Source: Coix lacryma-jobi var. lacryma-jobi
Lineage: Eukaryota > Streptophyta > Magnoliopsida > Poales > Poaceae
DNA: 64,000 nucleotides
Assembly (NCBI GenBank): GCA_009763385.1
Contig: CM019822.1
Location: 24,050,842 to 24,114,841 of the forward strand
Direction of reading: 5' to 3'
Shown here: piece after piece, positions 31,235 through 42,817 of the stretch
Layout: every line of letters begins with the position of its first letter
How positions within the stretch are numbered: the first letter of the stretch is position 1
Program-made: the position numbers and the translations under genes
Notes under the pieces: model-generated
Database searches by the model: none
Told to the model about the DNA's origin: nothing
Seen by the model: only the letters and a program-made list of their open reading frames with translations

Positions 31235-32987
31235 ATGAGCCGGCGAACCAAACGTCAGATGGCTCCAGCACCAGATGAGGATGAACCTTCTCGTGCTCCT
31301 ACTCCTGCGTATCAGGCCAGATCTGCTCCAGATCATGTGCTTCATTCATCTGCTCATCTCCCTCCGTTTCTGTGTGGTGGTGGTGCTACTGCTCCTACTC
31401 CCGGAAGCCAATCAGGTAAAGCACTTGGAGATTTATTTATTTGTATACGGATTACTCGTAGATCCATGTTTGTGTGCAAAATCTGATCACACCTCCACCT
31501 ATATATCTTTGCAAACTCCCTATGGTATAGCCCTATGTTGTACAAATGTGTTGAAATTAGCTATATTATTCATGGCTTATGTTGCCCTCTTATCTTTTTT
31601 TCTCAATAATTGTTTTCTCTCAACTGATGGTACAACGCTACCTCTGTACAGCATGGTGGTCTGTACCTTTTCCACAAGCCAAATCGTCAAGAGTCACATC
31701 TCCAAATTAGTAAGTCATCATTTTGTTGTACTTGCAGCCTAAATGATTATTCAAGTTTTGCAGAATGATTATTCTAAGTAGTTGTATTAGTTGCAGTAGA
31801 AGTAACACTGATGGTTTATGTGTTGCTTGATTTTTCAGTGGTATGGAGTAGTTTAGTAGTTGTATTAGTTCCGGTAGAAGTAACACTGATGTTTTATGGG
31901 TTACTTGATTTTTCAGTGGTATCGAGTATTATCCACCTGGTGGTTTTATGAGCTTTCTCCAAACTGGACAGCAACCATTCATTCCTCATGTTTCGGCACC
32001 ATGGCCACCTATGGGAAATGACTCTCAATTGGCACCACCAAGTAGTGACTCAGGAAACCAAAATGGTACAAAAAATTTGAAAGGCAAAACTATCATCAAC
32101 TTAGATGATGGAAATAATGTCAGGACTGCAAAGCGTATTGTATTCGATAAAGACGATTAGTCCCTGGCTTTCTTATTGTACCTTCAAAAATATATGAACC
32201 TACAATTAATCATGTTTTCTAAATTCAGGTCAGCGCATGGCTATTTCACTCAAATGACCCAATCAATGGGAATTGCAAGAAAAATGAGAGCTACTGGGGA
32301 GATGTGCATGAACTGTACAATAGCACTACACCTACAAATCGAAAAAGAGAGGTGAAACATCTCAAAGATCGCTGGCAAAAAATTAAGAGATGGGTGCGAT
32401 TTTTTTGTGCTTGTTGGAAGAAGGCTACCTCAGTTTATCTTAGCGGATATTCAGATGACCAGTTAAGAGACATGGCTAAGCAGTTTTATTTGGATGACTA
32501 TCCTAAGGAAGGTCCATTCACAGTTGAGCACTGCTAGAAGATTCTTCGTGATGAACCCAAGTGGCATGCAATCTTGGAAGAACTTGAAAAACCAAAAGTT
32601 GTAGGAGAAGATGAGACAACTGACACCTCAGGGACACCAAAAGTTGTAGGAGAAATGGAACGTCCTATAGGGACAAAAAAAGCTAAGAAACAACGCAATG
32701 GTAAAGGTACAATCAACGATGATGATATTGGTATAGATGAAGACCTGAAGAAATTCATTGAGATTCAAGCTGCAACAAAAAAACGACAGGAAGATTTCTT
32801 AGAGGCACAAGAATGCATTTCTAATAAGAAGTTTGAAACAACAAGGCTTAATAGGGAGGCTACTTTACTAGAATCATATCAAAAACTCTTGTGTATGGAC
32901 ACTAGGGAGATGACAGAGGATATTAGAGCTGAGCATGTCCTCGCCCTGAAGATGCTAAGGGAGAAATTGGCCGGCAACAGTAACTGA
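31235..32987 (+). pseudogene. Harbinger Myb/trihelix-like DNA-binding ORF, broken
   Basis: A possible first exon begins at ATG 31235 (MSRRTKRQM). Later coding pieces are 31948-32158 and 32229-32987, separated by an AT-rich segment ending TTCAG. The main part has a Trp-spaced helical domain (SAWLFHSND..., HLKDRWQKIKRWVRFFCACW) and a charged C-terminal coiled-coil part ending LAGNSN. TAG at 32535-32537 interrupts the frame where relatives have a Trp codon; the same frame then reads on to 32987. The first exon junction is also unclear. Partner proteins of this type are needed with the transposase for Harbinger movement. Confidence 0.7.
31778..31933 (+). repeat. 78-bp tandem duplication carrying a splice-acceptor-like site
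   Basis: Units at 31778 and 31856 both contain GAAGTAACACTGATG and TTGATTTTTCAGTGGTAT, so a T-rich AG acceptor is present twice just upstream of a coding segment. Confidence 0.85.
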
Positions 32988-33308
32988 GGTACTTTCTTCT
33001 TTTTATTTACTGCTATTTTTTTACAGCTAGTCAACATGTATAAATGCATTGCTAATTATCATACAATACCATTACTCAGTCAACATCTAGTACCAATGTT
33101 GTGTGAATTATCATGCAGTACCATTATTATTATTTTGTAGTTCCAATACAGTTCAGTATAGTAGTCAAAACGTATTAGTCCTCTGTGTGTGCGTACATAT
33201 ATAAATGACCAGGCCTCCTCTCTGTGTGTGTGCATATATACATGACTAGTACAACTGCATATATGCACAACAACCCAAACTCTCCAACCTCTGTACCCGT
33301 TTCTAAAC

Positions 33309-34629
33309 TTGTCTCCAAACATGTCGGATCAGTCTGATGATTTTGTAGACCCCTTAGAAGAGTTCTCAGCCGAGCAACAAGCCCTTGACTCTCTTGCTAG
33401 CCGGATTTTTATGAAGATTAAGGCAAAGATGGCGGGTAGTTCATCTAGGCGTCGAACCAGAAAGTGCATCAACAGGGATCGTGAAGGTGCTCATCAACGA
33501 TTGGTGGCTGATTACTTTGTAGAAGAGCCTCTATATTCTGATGCAATGTTTCGTAGAAGATTTCGGATGAGAAGGCATGTTTTTATACGCATTGTGGATG
33601 GCCTGGGCAGTTGGTCTCCCTATTTCACTCAACGGGTAGACTGTACTAATCGCCCGGGGCTTTCACCACTGCAAAAGTGCACAACAACAATTCGTATGCT
33701 TGCATATGGGACCGCAGCTGACATGCTTGATGAGTACTTAAAGGTTGCAGAGAGCACTGCCCTTGAGTGTTTGGAAAAATTTGTGCAAGGGGTGATTGTT
33801 GTTTTCGGCTCTGAGTACCTACGACACCCTACAACTGAAGACATGGAGCGTTTGCTTCAAGTTGGAGAGTCTCGTAGATTTCCTGGAATGTTAGGTAGCA
33901 TTGACTGCATGCATTGGCGATGGGAAAATTGTCCAACAGCATGGAAGGGGCAATATACCACCGGTCGCTATGGATTCCCAACCATGATCCTTGAAGCCGT
34001 AGCTTCCCATGACCTCCATATTTGGCATGCATTCTTCGGTGTGGCTGGGTCTAATAATGACATCAACGTGCTCAATCAGTCCCCCTTTGTTTCTCGAGGT
34101 GATAAAGGGTGAAGCTCCTCGGGTCCAATTTTCTGTCAATGGTAGGCAATATGATACTGGTTATTACCTAGCCGATGGAATTTACCCAGAATGGGCAGCT
34201 TTTGTGAAGTCTATAAATTCACCTCAACTAGACAAGCACAAGGTGTATGCAGCAGCACAAGAAGGTGCAAGGAAAGATGTGGAGCGTGCTTTTGGCGTTC
34301 TGCAGGCTCGCTTCAACATTGTGCGTCGTCCAGCACGATCTTGGAGCACAAGGATTATTGGACAAATCATGAAAGCTTGTGTTATTCTCCACAACATGAT
34401 AGTGGAAGATGAGGGAGAAATGGCTAAGGAGTCTATTGATCTGAACGCAATTCCTGGAGAATCAATTGTTCTTCCTCCTGAAGTGCAAAAGGCCTCAAAC
34501 ACTAACCCATGCTTCAATGATGTTCGTCGCATAAATTCTGCTATTCGTGCTCACTCAGTTCACACTCAACTTAAAGATGATTTAATTGAGCACATTTGGC
34601 AGCGTTTTGGCCATAGGGCTCCCCATTAG
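33309..34629 (+). pseudogene. PIF/Harbinger DDE transposase with one frameshift
   Basis: ORF from ATG 33309 (an inner ATG lies at 33321) reads through the DDE_Tnp_4-type catalytic region: first Asp in GSIDCMHWRW (about residue 198), second in NDINVLNQSP (about 249). Near 34081-34085, in a run of five C, the frame shifts by one base; the frame on the other side continues FLEVIKGEAPR to the third acidic residue in DVERAFGVLQARF and stops at 34627-34629. The combined length of about 440 residues is normal for the family. All three catalytic residues are visible, so the single indel looks like the only damage; the length of the change is judged from frames only. Confidence 0.85.
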
Positions 34630-35262
34630 TAATTTTTTTGATAATAACCTCATGTAAGATCTGTCATGAATGTCTTTTTCTTATTGACACTGTTAATTAT
34701 ATTAAGTAAGCTAACTTATTGTTTGTTTTCTTTTTCGAGAAACGTTGGTATGTGGTTGATTGGCATTTCTAGCGGACAAAGATGAAGGTTGTTGGGTCAA
34801 AGATGACTTCTGACTTATGGTGCTTCTTCGTGAACGATGTAGTTTGTTCAGATTCCTTTTGGTCCATGCTGCTTCTTCCTGCAGTTTGCTTTTAGCTTGA
34901 GCTTGAAATAAACATGTATGGTTATTAATTAGTAACGTATGGATATTTTATTTTCTTCTTATGTTTAAAACTTTTAGTTGGTTATGCTATCAGTCAGTTA
35001 TCTTTTAATTCAGCTATGTAATGTACTGTTTGAGTCAAGTCAAGATATATGCTATCAGTTTGTTATCTTTAGTTGGTTATGAAACCTCCACACAAAGAGA
35101 CACAAAGATGATGCACAATATATCCATTCTCTCTCTGTGTGTATGCAAGAATTAAATGTACAAATAGCTAGCAATATAGATAGCTCTCTGGGCTGCTATC
35201 TTTTTCATGTATGACGTGGATGCCTTGTAGCTAACAAGCTAGCTAGATTGTTGTGGACGCCC
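34630..35262 (+). other. Harbinger 3' non-coding end
   Basis: AT-rich, no gene. Contains the right terminal inverted repeat at about 35242-35262. Confidence 0.7.
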
Positions 35263-35266
35263 TGAG

Positions 35267-35474
35267 GTGTCCAGTTCGGCGGCCGAGTTGGCGTTGAGGA
35301 TCAAGGAGGAAGCCTACTAGTGGAGCATGGCCGGCTACAGGCACCTGGCGAGAATCCCGGGGATTGGTTGGTGTCCAGTTCGGCGGCCCAGTTGGCGTTG
35401 AGGATCAAGGAGGAAGCCTACTAGTGGAGCATGGCCGGCTACAGGCACCTGGCGAGAATCCCGGGGATTGGTTG
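35267..35474 (+). repeat. 104-bp tandem duplication in LINE 3' end
   Basis: Two nearly identical units (35267-35370 and 35371-35474) begin GTGTCCAGTTCGGCGGCC and end GGGGATTGGTTG; each spans the LINE stop codon. Confidence 0.93.
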
Positions 35475-35789
35475 ATTAACACAGAGCTTGCTTAGTAGCG
35501 CATTTGGATAAATGTAATATCGTTATTTGGGCTCTGGTGTTGTTGGGTTCTGGCAACTAATGGTTGCCAGGCCTAGTTGTTGCTTCTGGTGTGTTTGGTT
35601 GTATTTGGTTTGGTGCTCTGCACTTTAAAACTCTATTCTGCTTAATGAAATACATGCTTAGGCGTGATCGAAAAAAAGCTCCAAAACGTGGAGGAAATGA
35701 AAGAGGCTTCTGCACCTCACATTTCTGCACGGTTGTGTGGAGAACTGGAGATGCCAGTCTAAATTCAGTCTTCTTCTCTTCAATCTAAT

Positions 35790-36030
35790 GCCTTGTTTAG
35801 TTTCCTCCCAATTTTGCAAAATTGGCAAGATTCTCCATCACATCAATATTTAAATATATGCAAGAAAAATTAAATGTAGGTAAAAAAAATAACTAATTGT
35901 ACTTTTAGTATGTACATGTTGAGACGAATCTTTGGAGTCTACGTAGTCTATATTTGGACAAAGTTTGTCAAATAACAACGAAAACACTACAGTAAAAAAT
36001 TTGCAAAATTTTGCAACTAAACAGAATGCG
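35790..36030. mobile_element. MITE with CCTTGTTTAGTTTCC / ACTAAACAGAATG ends
   Basis: Inverted ends flank TTTTGCAAAATT-rich arms; the interior contains GTACTTTTAGTATGTACATG. A relative lies at 39186-39370. Superfamily is uncertain, hAT-like possible. Confidence 0.65.
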
Positions 36031-36372
36031 CCGGCACTCGGCAGGAATCATACAGAGCATTCTGGCATTCTGACATGCAAATGCAGTGGTCACCTTACAG
36101 AGCATTTATTTTTGAATGCAAGATGGATGATGAAATAATCATGATGAATCCATCAAACTAGATAGCTTATGCTTATAGAAGTAACATGTATGGAAGCCTT
36201 GTGAAATTGTACGAGTTGGAAACATAATTGAAGCCTATCCAGGCGACCAGGCATGTTGAGCTTATTACTAAGTGCTTGTTTGGTTGTGAGCCAGTTAAAC
36301 CCGTTTTGGTCCAAGCATCTAATACTGGACGCTTTGGGCTAGCATTGATGGTCCATCCCAACCAAATCCTAA

Positions 36373-37551
36373 GGGCAGTCCCATTGGAACATTAATAGCA
36401 GTTTCTATCCTTATTGAATGATACGCTATATAAGCAAATTGCTGACTTGGCATCATAATTAATGAGGAAAGAGAAGCAAATTTGTAGAAACCGTTTCTTC
36501 AGAAAGAAACCACGTCCACTCTTGTCCCAATGCACGAAGAAACGACGAAAACGCCGTTGGGAAGAAACCGATGGTTTCTTCGTCACCGCGCCGCCGCACC
36601 TGCAGTGCCCGCCCGTGGGCTCGCCGCGGCACCCGCTCGTCGGAGTCGCTGCGCACGCACTCGTGGAGGCCGCCGCTGCGCCCTCTAGCCGGAGCCGCCG
36701 CAAGCTCGCCCAACGGAGCGTCGTGCGGTCGCCCGCTGGGCCACAGCGTCCGCCTCACGGCTCGCCGCCGCACCCGCTCGTCGGAGTCGTTATGCGCTCG
36801 CTCGTGGAGGTCGCCGCTGCTCGTCGGAGCCGCCGCAGGGTCGCCCGACGGAGCCGCTGCGCGCTCGCCCGCTGGACCGCAGCGCCCGTCCGTGGGCTCG
36901 CCGCGCTCGCTAGTGAGGCCGCCACTGCGCATCATCCGAGGCCGCCGCACTCCCTAGTGAAGGCCGCTGCTCGCTAGTGGGTTCGCGAGGTCGTCTGCCG
37001 GCGTGGCCGCATCATCTGTCGGCGAGGTGGTCTGTGAATGTTTTCTTGCGAAGAGATAAGAGCATCTCCAAGAGACTCTTTATATCTTCCCTAACTTATA
37101 GGAATAGAGATTTTGATGAAAAAACACCTTCCAACAGCCTCTTCAATCGAATATCTAAATATAGATATTCTCTATTCCATATTTCTTGCTAGCCAAAGAT
37201 GGAGAGCGAGAATAGCTCTCTAGACTGTGTACAAGATATAAAAAAGCTGTTGGAGATTATAAAGATATAGAAAACGGTTTTTACTCAAATGACTCTTCAA
37301 ATGATGATTTAGAGAGTAGATTTTAGAAAAGCTCTTGGAGATGCTCTAAGGTAGAGGAGGCGTTCGCCCGTCGAGAAAAAAGAGGAGGGGGAGAGAGTAT
37401 CGGATGTGAAGAGATAAGGTAGAAAAAAAAAAGACTAATATTTATTATGGGAAGAAACTCTCATTGTACAAAATAGTTTCTATAGATGATTTTTTTTTGC
37501 TGACGTGGTCATTCTGGAAGCCGTGCGTAGTTTCTATCATTGGGACTGCCC
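36373..37551. mobile_element. Tourist-like (PIF/Harbinger) element with GC-rich cargo
   Basis: Inverted ends GGGCAGTCCCATTGG / TCATTGGGACTGCCC flanked by TAA on both sides. Total 1179 bases. It holds a GC-rich block (about 36580-37020) made of internal repeats (GCTCGCCGC, CACCCGCTCGTCGGAGTCG twice) and a second MITE. No transposase is seen. The GC-rich block could be captured host sequence, but I do not recognise a protein in any frame. Confidence 0.85.
37060..37346. mobile_element. Nested MITE, TAA-flanked
   Basis: Inverted ends GAGCATCTCCAAGAGACTCTT / GCTCTTGGAGATGCTC with TAA on both sides; 287 bases, inside the 36373-37551 element. Confidence 0.85.
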
Positions 37552-38010
37552 TAAGCCATGTTCGACAGAACTTAATGTGGCTTCTGTTTATTCGTATGAC
37601 TGATTTGTTGTCAGAGAAAAACACTGTTTCACAGCTGATTTATATAGATTAAAACCGATTTGTAGCTCAATCAATAACTCAGAAAATGCAGTTGGAAAAG
37701 AAAGATTGTCAGATCTGGGTAGCTTGTGTCACGTTCACGTAGTTTCTCCATTCAAAATTATAATTTACACTAACATTTTCCCAAGTCCAATTCCAATTTC
37801 ACTAATTTTGATCACATTTATAAAAAAAACATCTATGTCTATAATTTCTCTATTTATATTTTTTTCTTCTGAATTTCGCCTGAACTATATATATTCTATT
37901 TCATGTAAAACGATAGCAAACCGTTGGAAACTCAGAAGACTACTCATTCACTTCCTCAGCTATCTGATATTCTGATGTTAGCTTGCTTCCTAGGAGTAAC
38001 AACACTGTTG
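37552..38010. other. AT-rich spacer
   Basis: Nothing recognised between the Tourist-like element and the subtilase pseudogene. Confidence 0.5.
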
Positions 38011-38629
38011 TCAACATGTACATGCTTTGACCGCGTCGACGAGGCCGGCGCCCATGGCGAAGTAGCTCGCTGGCGTGCTTGTCTCATCCGTGAGCGACGC
38101 GTCGGCCGTGGTCATTATCGCGGACTTGATGGCCGCGGGGGACCAGGTTGGGTGGGCGCTCTTTACCAGCGCCGCGACCCCGCTGAGATGAGGCGCCGCC
38201 ATGGACATGCCGGAGAGCGACGCAAAGCTCGGGCCGCGCGCCGACCGTGGGCGTGGCACCGCCGCGAGGATGTCGACGCCGGGACCGGGACCCACGGTGT
38301 CCAGCTTCAGCACTTTGCCGTTGCTGCGGCTCGGCCCCCGAGAGGAGAACGGCGGGATGGTGGCGGAACGAGGAGCGCCCGGCCGTGACTGTGAGCTTGC
38401 GCCGACCGTGAGTATCCACGGCGCGTCGTTCACGACCGACCCAGGCGTGCGTCCCTTGTTGCCCGCCGCGGCGCAGACGACGGCGCCCCTCGTGACAGCC
38501 GAGAACGTGGCCGCCACGACCGGGTCCTCGTGGAAGCCGAGGCCGTCGTCGTCGTCCCCGGCCGCGACGCTCGACCCGTGCGTCCCGTGCGTGCCCGCCC
38601 CCGGTAGGTTGAACAGTTGAGATGATCAA
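38011..38629 (-). pseudogene. Truncated subtilase pseudogene
   Basis: Minus-strand fragment with catalytic His region (THGTHGSSVAAG), oxyanion Asn (AAAGNKG) and catalytic Ser in GMSMAAPHLSG, where the usual Thr is Met. The signal peptide, propeptide, catalytic Asp region and C-terminus are missing, and the PA-domain interval between GASSQSR and FSSRGPS is collapsed to a few residues. A frame change joins the His part to the rest near 38520-38560. It is not a copy of the neighbouring 27680 gene region by region, but it is the same family. Confidence 0.8.
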
Positions 38630-38667
38630 GCAGTTGAGCTCGTAGGTTGTTCAGTTGAAGAAGTTTA

Positions 38668-38850
38668 ACTGTGAAATTTTTACATTTTAGTCTTTTCTTA
38701 AAATATTCTGTCTAGAAATGAGACATATTGGCTCGGCGTCCTTGACATCGCGCCGATGACTGAAATTTTTACATTTTAGTCTTTTCTTAAAATATTCTGT
38801 CTAGAAATGAGACATATTGGCTCGGCGTCCTTGACATGACGTCGTGGACT
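38668..38850. repeat. About 92-bp tandem duplication
   Basis: GAAATTTTTACATTTTAG...GAGACATATTGGCTCGGCG occurs at about 38671 and again at about 38763, followed by further CTCGGCGTC / GACGCCGAG inverted phrases to 38880. Confidence 0.8.
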
Positions 38851-38879
38851 GCTCGGCGTCTTTGACATGACGCCGAGTC

Positions 38880-39876
38880 ATTGTCCTATGACGCCGACCC
38901 ATGTATCATATTTCTGAACAAATTTTTTAAACAAGTATATTTGCAAAAAATATTTAAAAAAAGGCTAAAATATAGAATTTTCACCTGTTTGAGCAGGTAG
39001 GTCCAGTCCATCTGTAGCCGCTGCTGAAGCCTTGAAACTCTGCTTCAACGTTCTGTGCGGTTCTTGTAAAAAAAAAAAAACGTTCTGTGCGGCTGGCAGT
39101 TGCAATTGGACTGGGCCATTTTTGGAAACGGCGTAATCAGATCCCACGAATCGGGATAAATGAAATTATGCGTCCAAGTTGTAGGGTGTGTTTAGATGCC
39201 AAATTTTGCAAAATAAATCTCTATAGCACTTTCATTGTTATTTGATAAACTTTGTCCAAACATAGACTAACTAGGTTTAAAAGATTTGTCTCGACATGTA
39301 CACACTAAAAGTACAATTAGTTATTTTTTTTATCTACATTTAATGCTTTAGGCATACGTCTAAACATTGATGTGATATATAGAGAGAGTGTGAAAAGAGG
39401 TGTAGACGACATCACTGCAGTCGCTCTGCAACAGATCTTGATGTGTGCGCGGGAACGTGATAAATTTTCCATATATAAATAGAAAGGCTTGCCTCCCGAT
39501 GCTGTTTAGTTCCAGATTGCCCGGACCATCCGGCCATGCATGCATATATAATTATATATACATGTGAGTATACATTTACAAAAACTGGCCACAGTTTCTA
39601 TATATACGAAACTAAAATACAAAACCCGGTTCCTGAAAGGGAAGTATCAACCACCTCTACTGAGAGTACAAAATTTTCTATCAACTAGTTAGATCTGAGA
39701 TTACCCAGAGGATGGGCAGAAGATGTACTATGCAGTCCTGATACACAATTGTGTTAACACCACCCAAAAATTGGATTGCGCAGGAACTTCAACTAAACCC
39801 CTCGCAAGTCAGACTATCCCATATCTGCAGGTTCTGTACTCGCAGCATTGCTGCACCATATCTTCTCATTTCACGA
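38880..39876. other. Intergenic DNA with one MITE
   Basis: A MITE with ends GTGTTTAGATGCC / GGCATACGTCTAAACA lies at about 39186-39370 and shares GTACACACTAAAAGTACAATTAG with 35790-36030 in reverse orientation. The remainder includes the presumed 3' UTR of the carrier gene. Confidence 0.55.
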
Positions 39877-42817
39877 TCAAAAGCTCCTCGCAGCAACCTC
39901 TTGTTCGGGTTCAGGAAACATTAATGTATTCAGAAACTCATACGACGTAAAGAATATAGCACCTTGAGACATATACATGGCCAGCCTTGGAGTCAAACCC
40001 CTGTGAGAAAACATGTCGCTTGATAATTTGCATACTTACAATAGGATCTTTTCAGACAGGAATGAATAATAATTGAAATTAACTAGCTTGGTATGCCTCT
40101 GGCAAATCTTTGTACCTGTAAAGACCACACAAGCCTTCATGCCGAAAAATTTCTTTTAGTGCATGAACCACCCCGTCATACTTGCTAACAGGGCTGAGTG
40201 CCTGATTATTAACAGAAAGAAAGCTGGAGTATAAGCTCTGTTGGGAACATTAGTCTGTTGTTGAATGTAAGCTAGTTGTCCATGATTATAATTCTATTAT
40301 AAAAATAGTCAATAATATACAATAAATGTCACACTTAGAAGTCAATGTGGCATATACACATGTCACAGTACCTGTAATTGCACTCGTGTCTTGACAACAT
40401 CAAATGGAGTTGTACAGAGAGCAGCAGTTGACCCAGCGAAACCTCCACATAAAAGCTGCAATGAACCAAAGGGGTGCAAGGTTGGTTTTATCTGTTATTT
40501 GAGATGCTAGGACAGGTCAATCATCATTTTTTTCCTCTTTGAAGCATTCGCAAACAATGCAGGATAGTATTAGAAGTGCCCACGGGCTCTTCACTTCTAC
40601 TTCAGGTCGATAGGTGGGTATAAGAATCAATGAATGATGTTTTAACAAGGTAGTAAGGTTAAAAAACTAACCGTTTGGCCAGAATTGAGTTTGGCACTAT
40701 CAGGTGCTGATTTCAACAGAGACTGCTTCAGACTCTCATAGGCATAAAACTACAAAATTCAAAAAAGGATCATGTTCTTTAAACACCAGAAACAAATTAT
40801 CAAATTAAAGAAAATTTTGAATTATTGGACTTGAATGCAAGTACTTCAATTTTGATACCTTTACAATGGAATGTGGGACATTTCTGCAAAGAACAGCACC
40901 CCATCCAGCATATAATGAAGCAATGCCACCCTTTTTAAGGCATCCTACTAAAGCATTCCTGATGGCATGAAACTCTTATTAGAGGATGGTGAAAAGACGA
41001 CATCCTACTGAAGCATTCGTTTGAAGATATCCTACTCAAACATTAATCATGACATGAAACTAGCAGATTTGTGTCTATCTTGCTATTTGTTATGCTAGAA
41101 AATGGAGCCTTTAAATACAGGAAATAAACAAATGAACAACCCAAAAAGAGGCAAGGAAAACACGAAATTGAATACCAGCAGTTCTGATAATGGGAACCCA
41201 CTTGCATTTGTTGTTTTATGCATTCACTGGGTGTAAAAACAAAGGATGTTGCAATGCTAGAACAACCACCGGCAGCACAATGCGCAATTGAATGATATTC
41301 CTGTACAGATGTCAATGTAACAGCACATAGAAGATTGAAGGGTATACCATGTAAAGACGACATAAATTTCAGCATAAAACTAAACTGAAATTACCTTTGG
41401 AAAAACAGGCAGGAGAGCCCCCTTGACAGTTTCATAAGTAAAGGTATAAATTGCAGAAATTGGCGCAGAACAAGCAAGTTTGCTAGCAAGTCCTCCATAT
41501 AGCCCCAGAATACCTTTACAAATCATCAAGCACTAAATTAATTTAGGAAATTATAGTTCTAAAAGGGTAATGGTACATGAAAATTGGAAAGAAAATCTAA
41601 GTTGTGGAATTTTTTTATTGAGCATTACCTCTCTGAAGAAGAGTTCGCCTTAGTGTATGGTAGACTGAACTTTGTCCACAACTGTTAGCCTGAACTATCG
41701 TTTTCACAGTATCAATTGGATGCAAAGAAACACTGACTGCTGTCCCAGCTAATGCTCCTGCTACAGCATGCCTGTTTACGGTAACAGCACCATCAAATCG
41801 ATGCTGAAAAGTTGGTTGGAGCTCTTGTGAACACTTGTCTACAGAAAGCTCCAGACACACATCATCCCTACAAGCAGATTCATCTGCATTTGCTGAATTA
41901 AGAACAGCATCACCCACCAGACAAGACATGTGTTTTGATTCGTCAAGCTGAACATGTGTGCATGCCTTACTCAAAACCTGATTCCTTGGCATCATCCTCA
42001 CATCTTTGGCAATTTCCATTTCGTGAGCTGGGCAAGCTAAAAAATTAGAATTTTCTTCAAAATTTTCTAGATTGCATTGAGTATTGTGCCGAGAAGTTTC
42101 ACAATCATGTGTACTGCTAGCTTCTTCATTTGAGATAGTAAGTAGGTCATTAGGCTTGCTTCTTGTTTGATTCAAATAGCTATCATCCCTAATGTCCATA
42201 TCATTGGAACCAGCACAAGTTTCCTCACACATGCTTCTTTTGCTATTCTGAGAAGTCCCAGTTTTTTCCATCTTTTCAGTTCCAAATTGCAAATAATGTG
42301 CACCTCCAACCTTAGTTATGGAATGCATATGCCTCCATGTGGATGATGCACCAACAACGCAATTGAATGGTGTCAGCATTAACATCTTCTTCTTTACCGA
42401 AATAAGATCCTCATAATTTTTTTTAGGTGTAGACGAACAGTTTTGAGATCTCAGACCACTTGAGCTTTCCACATAGCAAGATGTCAGTATATTTCCTTGT
42501 TGATCCCTGCAAAAGCACATAGGGTCTTCCCCACTTGAAATCCCTTGAATCTCAGATTTTTGAGTTGTGCCACATGATTCAGGGTGGCCAACAAGATTCC
42601 AGATTCCCGTCAATGCAGATACAAACTGGGGAGTGGTTAATCTTCTGTAAGCATATGTCCTGCAAGATTGAGGAGAACTTTGCCTTGATTGATGATTGGC
42701 ATCTCGCTCCTTAGCAATCAAAGCATCTGGCTCAAATAAGTGGTGCTCATCTAATGAAAACCTGTGGTAATTGATTGTTGACTTTGCCGCTTTTGAAGCT
42801 CGACGTGTCGAGTTCAT
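39877..42817 (-). CDS. Mitochondrial carrier (SLC25) family protein with long N-terminal extension
   Basis: Eight coding exons: 42817-41629, 41513-41395, 41300-41176, 40958-40859, 40749-40672, 40455-40372, 40201-40116, 40000-39877. All introns GT-AG; 1905 bases give 634 residues. The C-terminal 290 residues hold the three carrier repeats with signature P-x-D/E-x-x-K/R: PIDTVKT (367), PSECIKQ (460), PFDVVKT (554). The family exchanges metabolites across the mitochondrial (or plastid) inner membrane; the third-repeat style resembles S-adenosylmethionine-type carriers, but the substrate cannot be named. About 345 residues before the first repeat are Ser/Cys/Asn-rich, without recognised domains; ordinary carriers are about 300 residues in total. 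Start ATG 42817 opens the long exon. A non-coding leader exon may lie near 43020-43400. Confidence 0.9.

Larger units (their letters stand above)
30814..35262 (+). mobile_element. PIF/Harbinger DNA transposon, 4.4 kb
   Basis: Ends GGGCGTCCACAACAAGGC / GCTAGATTGTTGTGGACGCCC are inverted repeats. The left flank is TTA and the right flank TGA, a TWA-type duplication with one apparent change. It contains the two genes typical of this superfamily, a Myb/trihelix-like protein and a DDE transposase, both on the plus strand and both damaged. It may be mobilised only in trans. Confidence 0.88.
30170..35677 (+). mobile_element. LINE 3' fragment split by a PIF/Harbinger element
   Basis: Left part 30170-30813 and right part 35263-35677. 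The left part encodes the LINE zf-RVT region (KQIWKTPAPPRVRFFFWLVM, then C-rich CIMCAQASETMDHILVGC) with a frame change near 30640, then RGFDSLVFLIGWSIWKERNA. The right part continues the C-terminus (SSSAAELALRIKEEAY, stop), a 3' UTR and a short A-run near 35672. It is 5'-truncated and non-functional. Confidence 0.85.

Noticed and set aside
38640..38900. CRISPR-like direct repeats
   Set aside because: Only two long units without spacers, in a plant genome; a simple tandem duplication.
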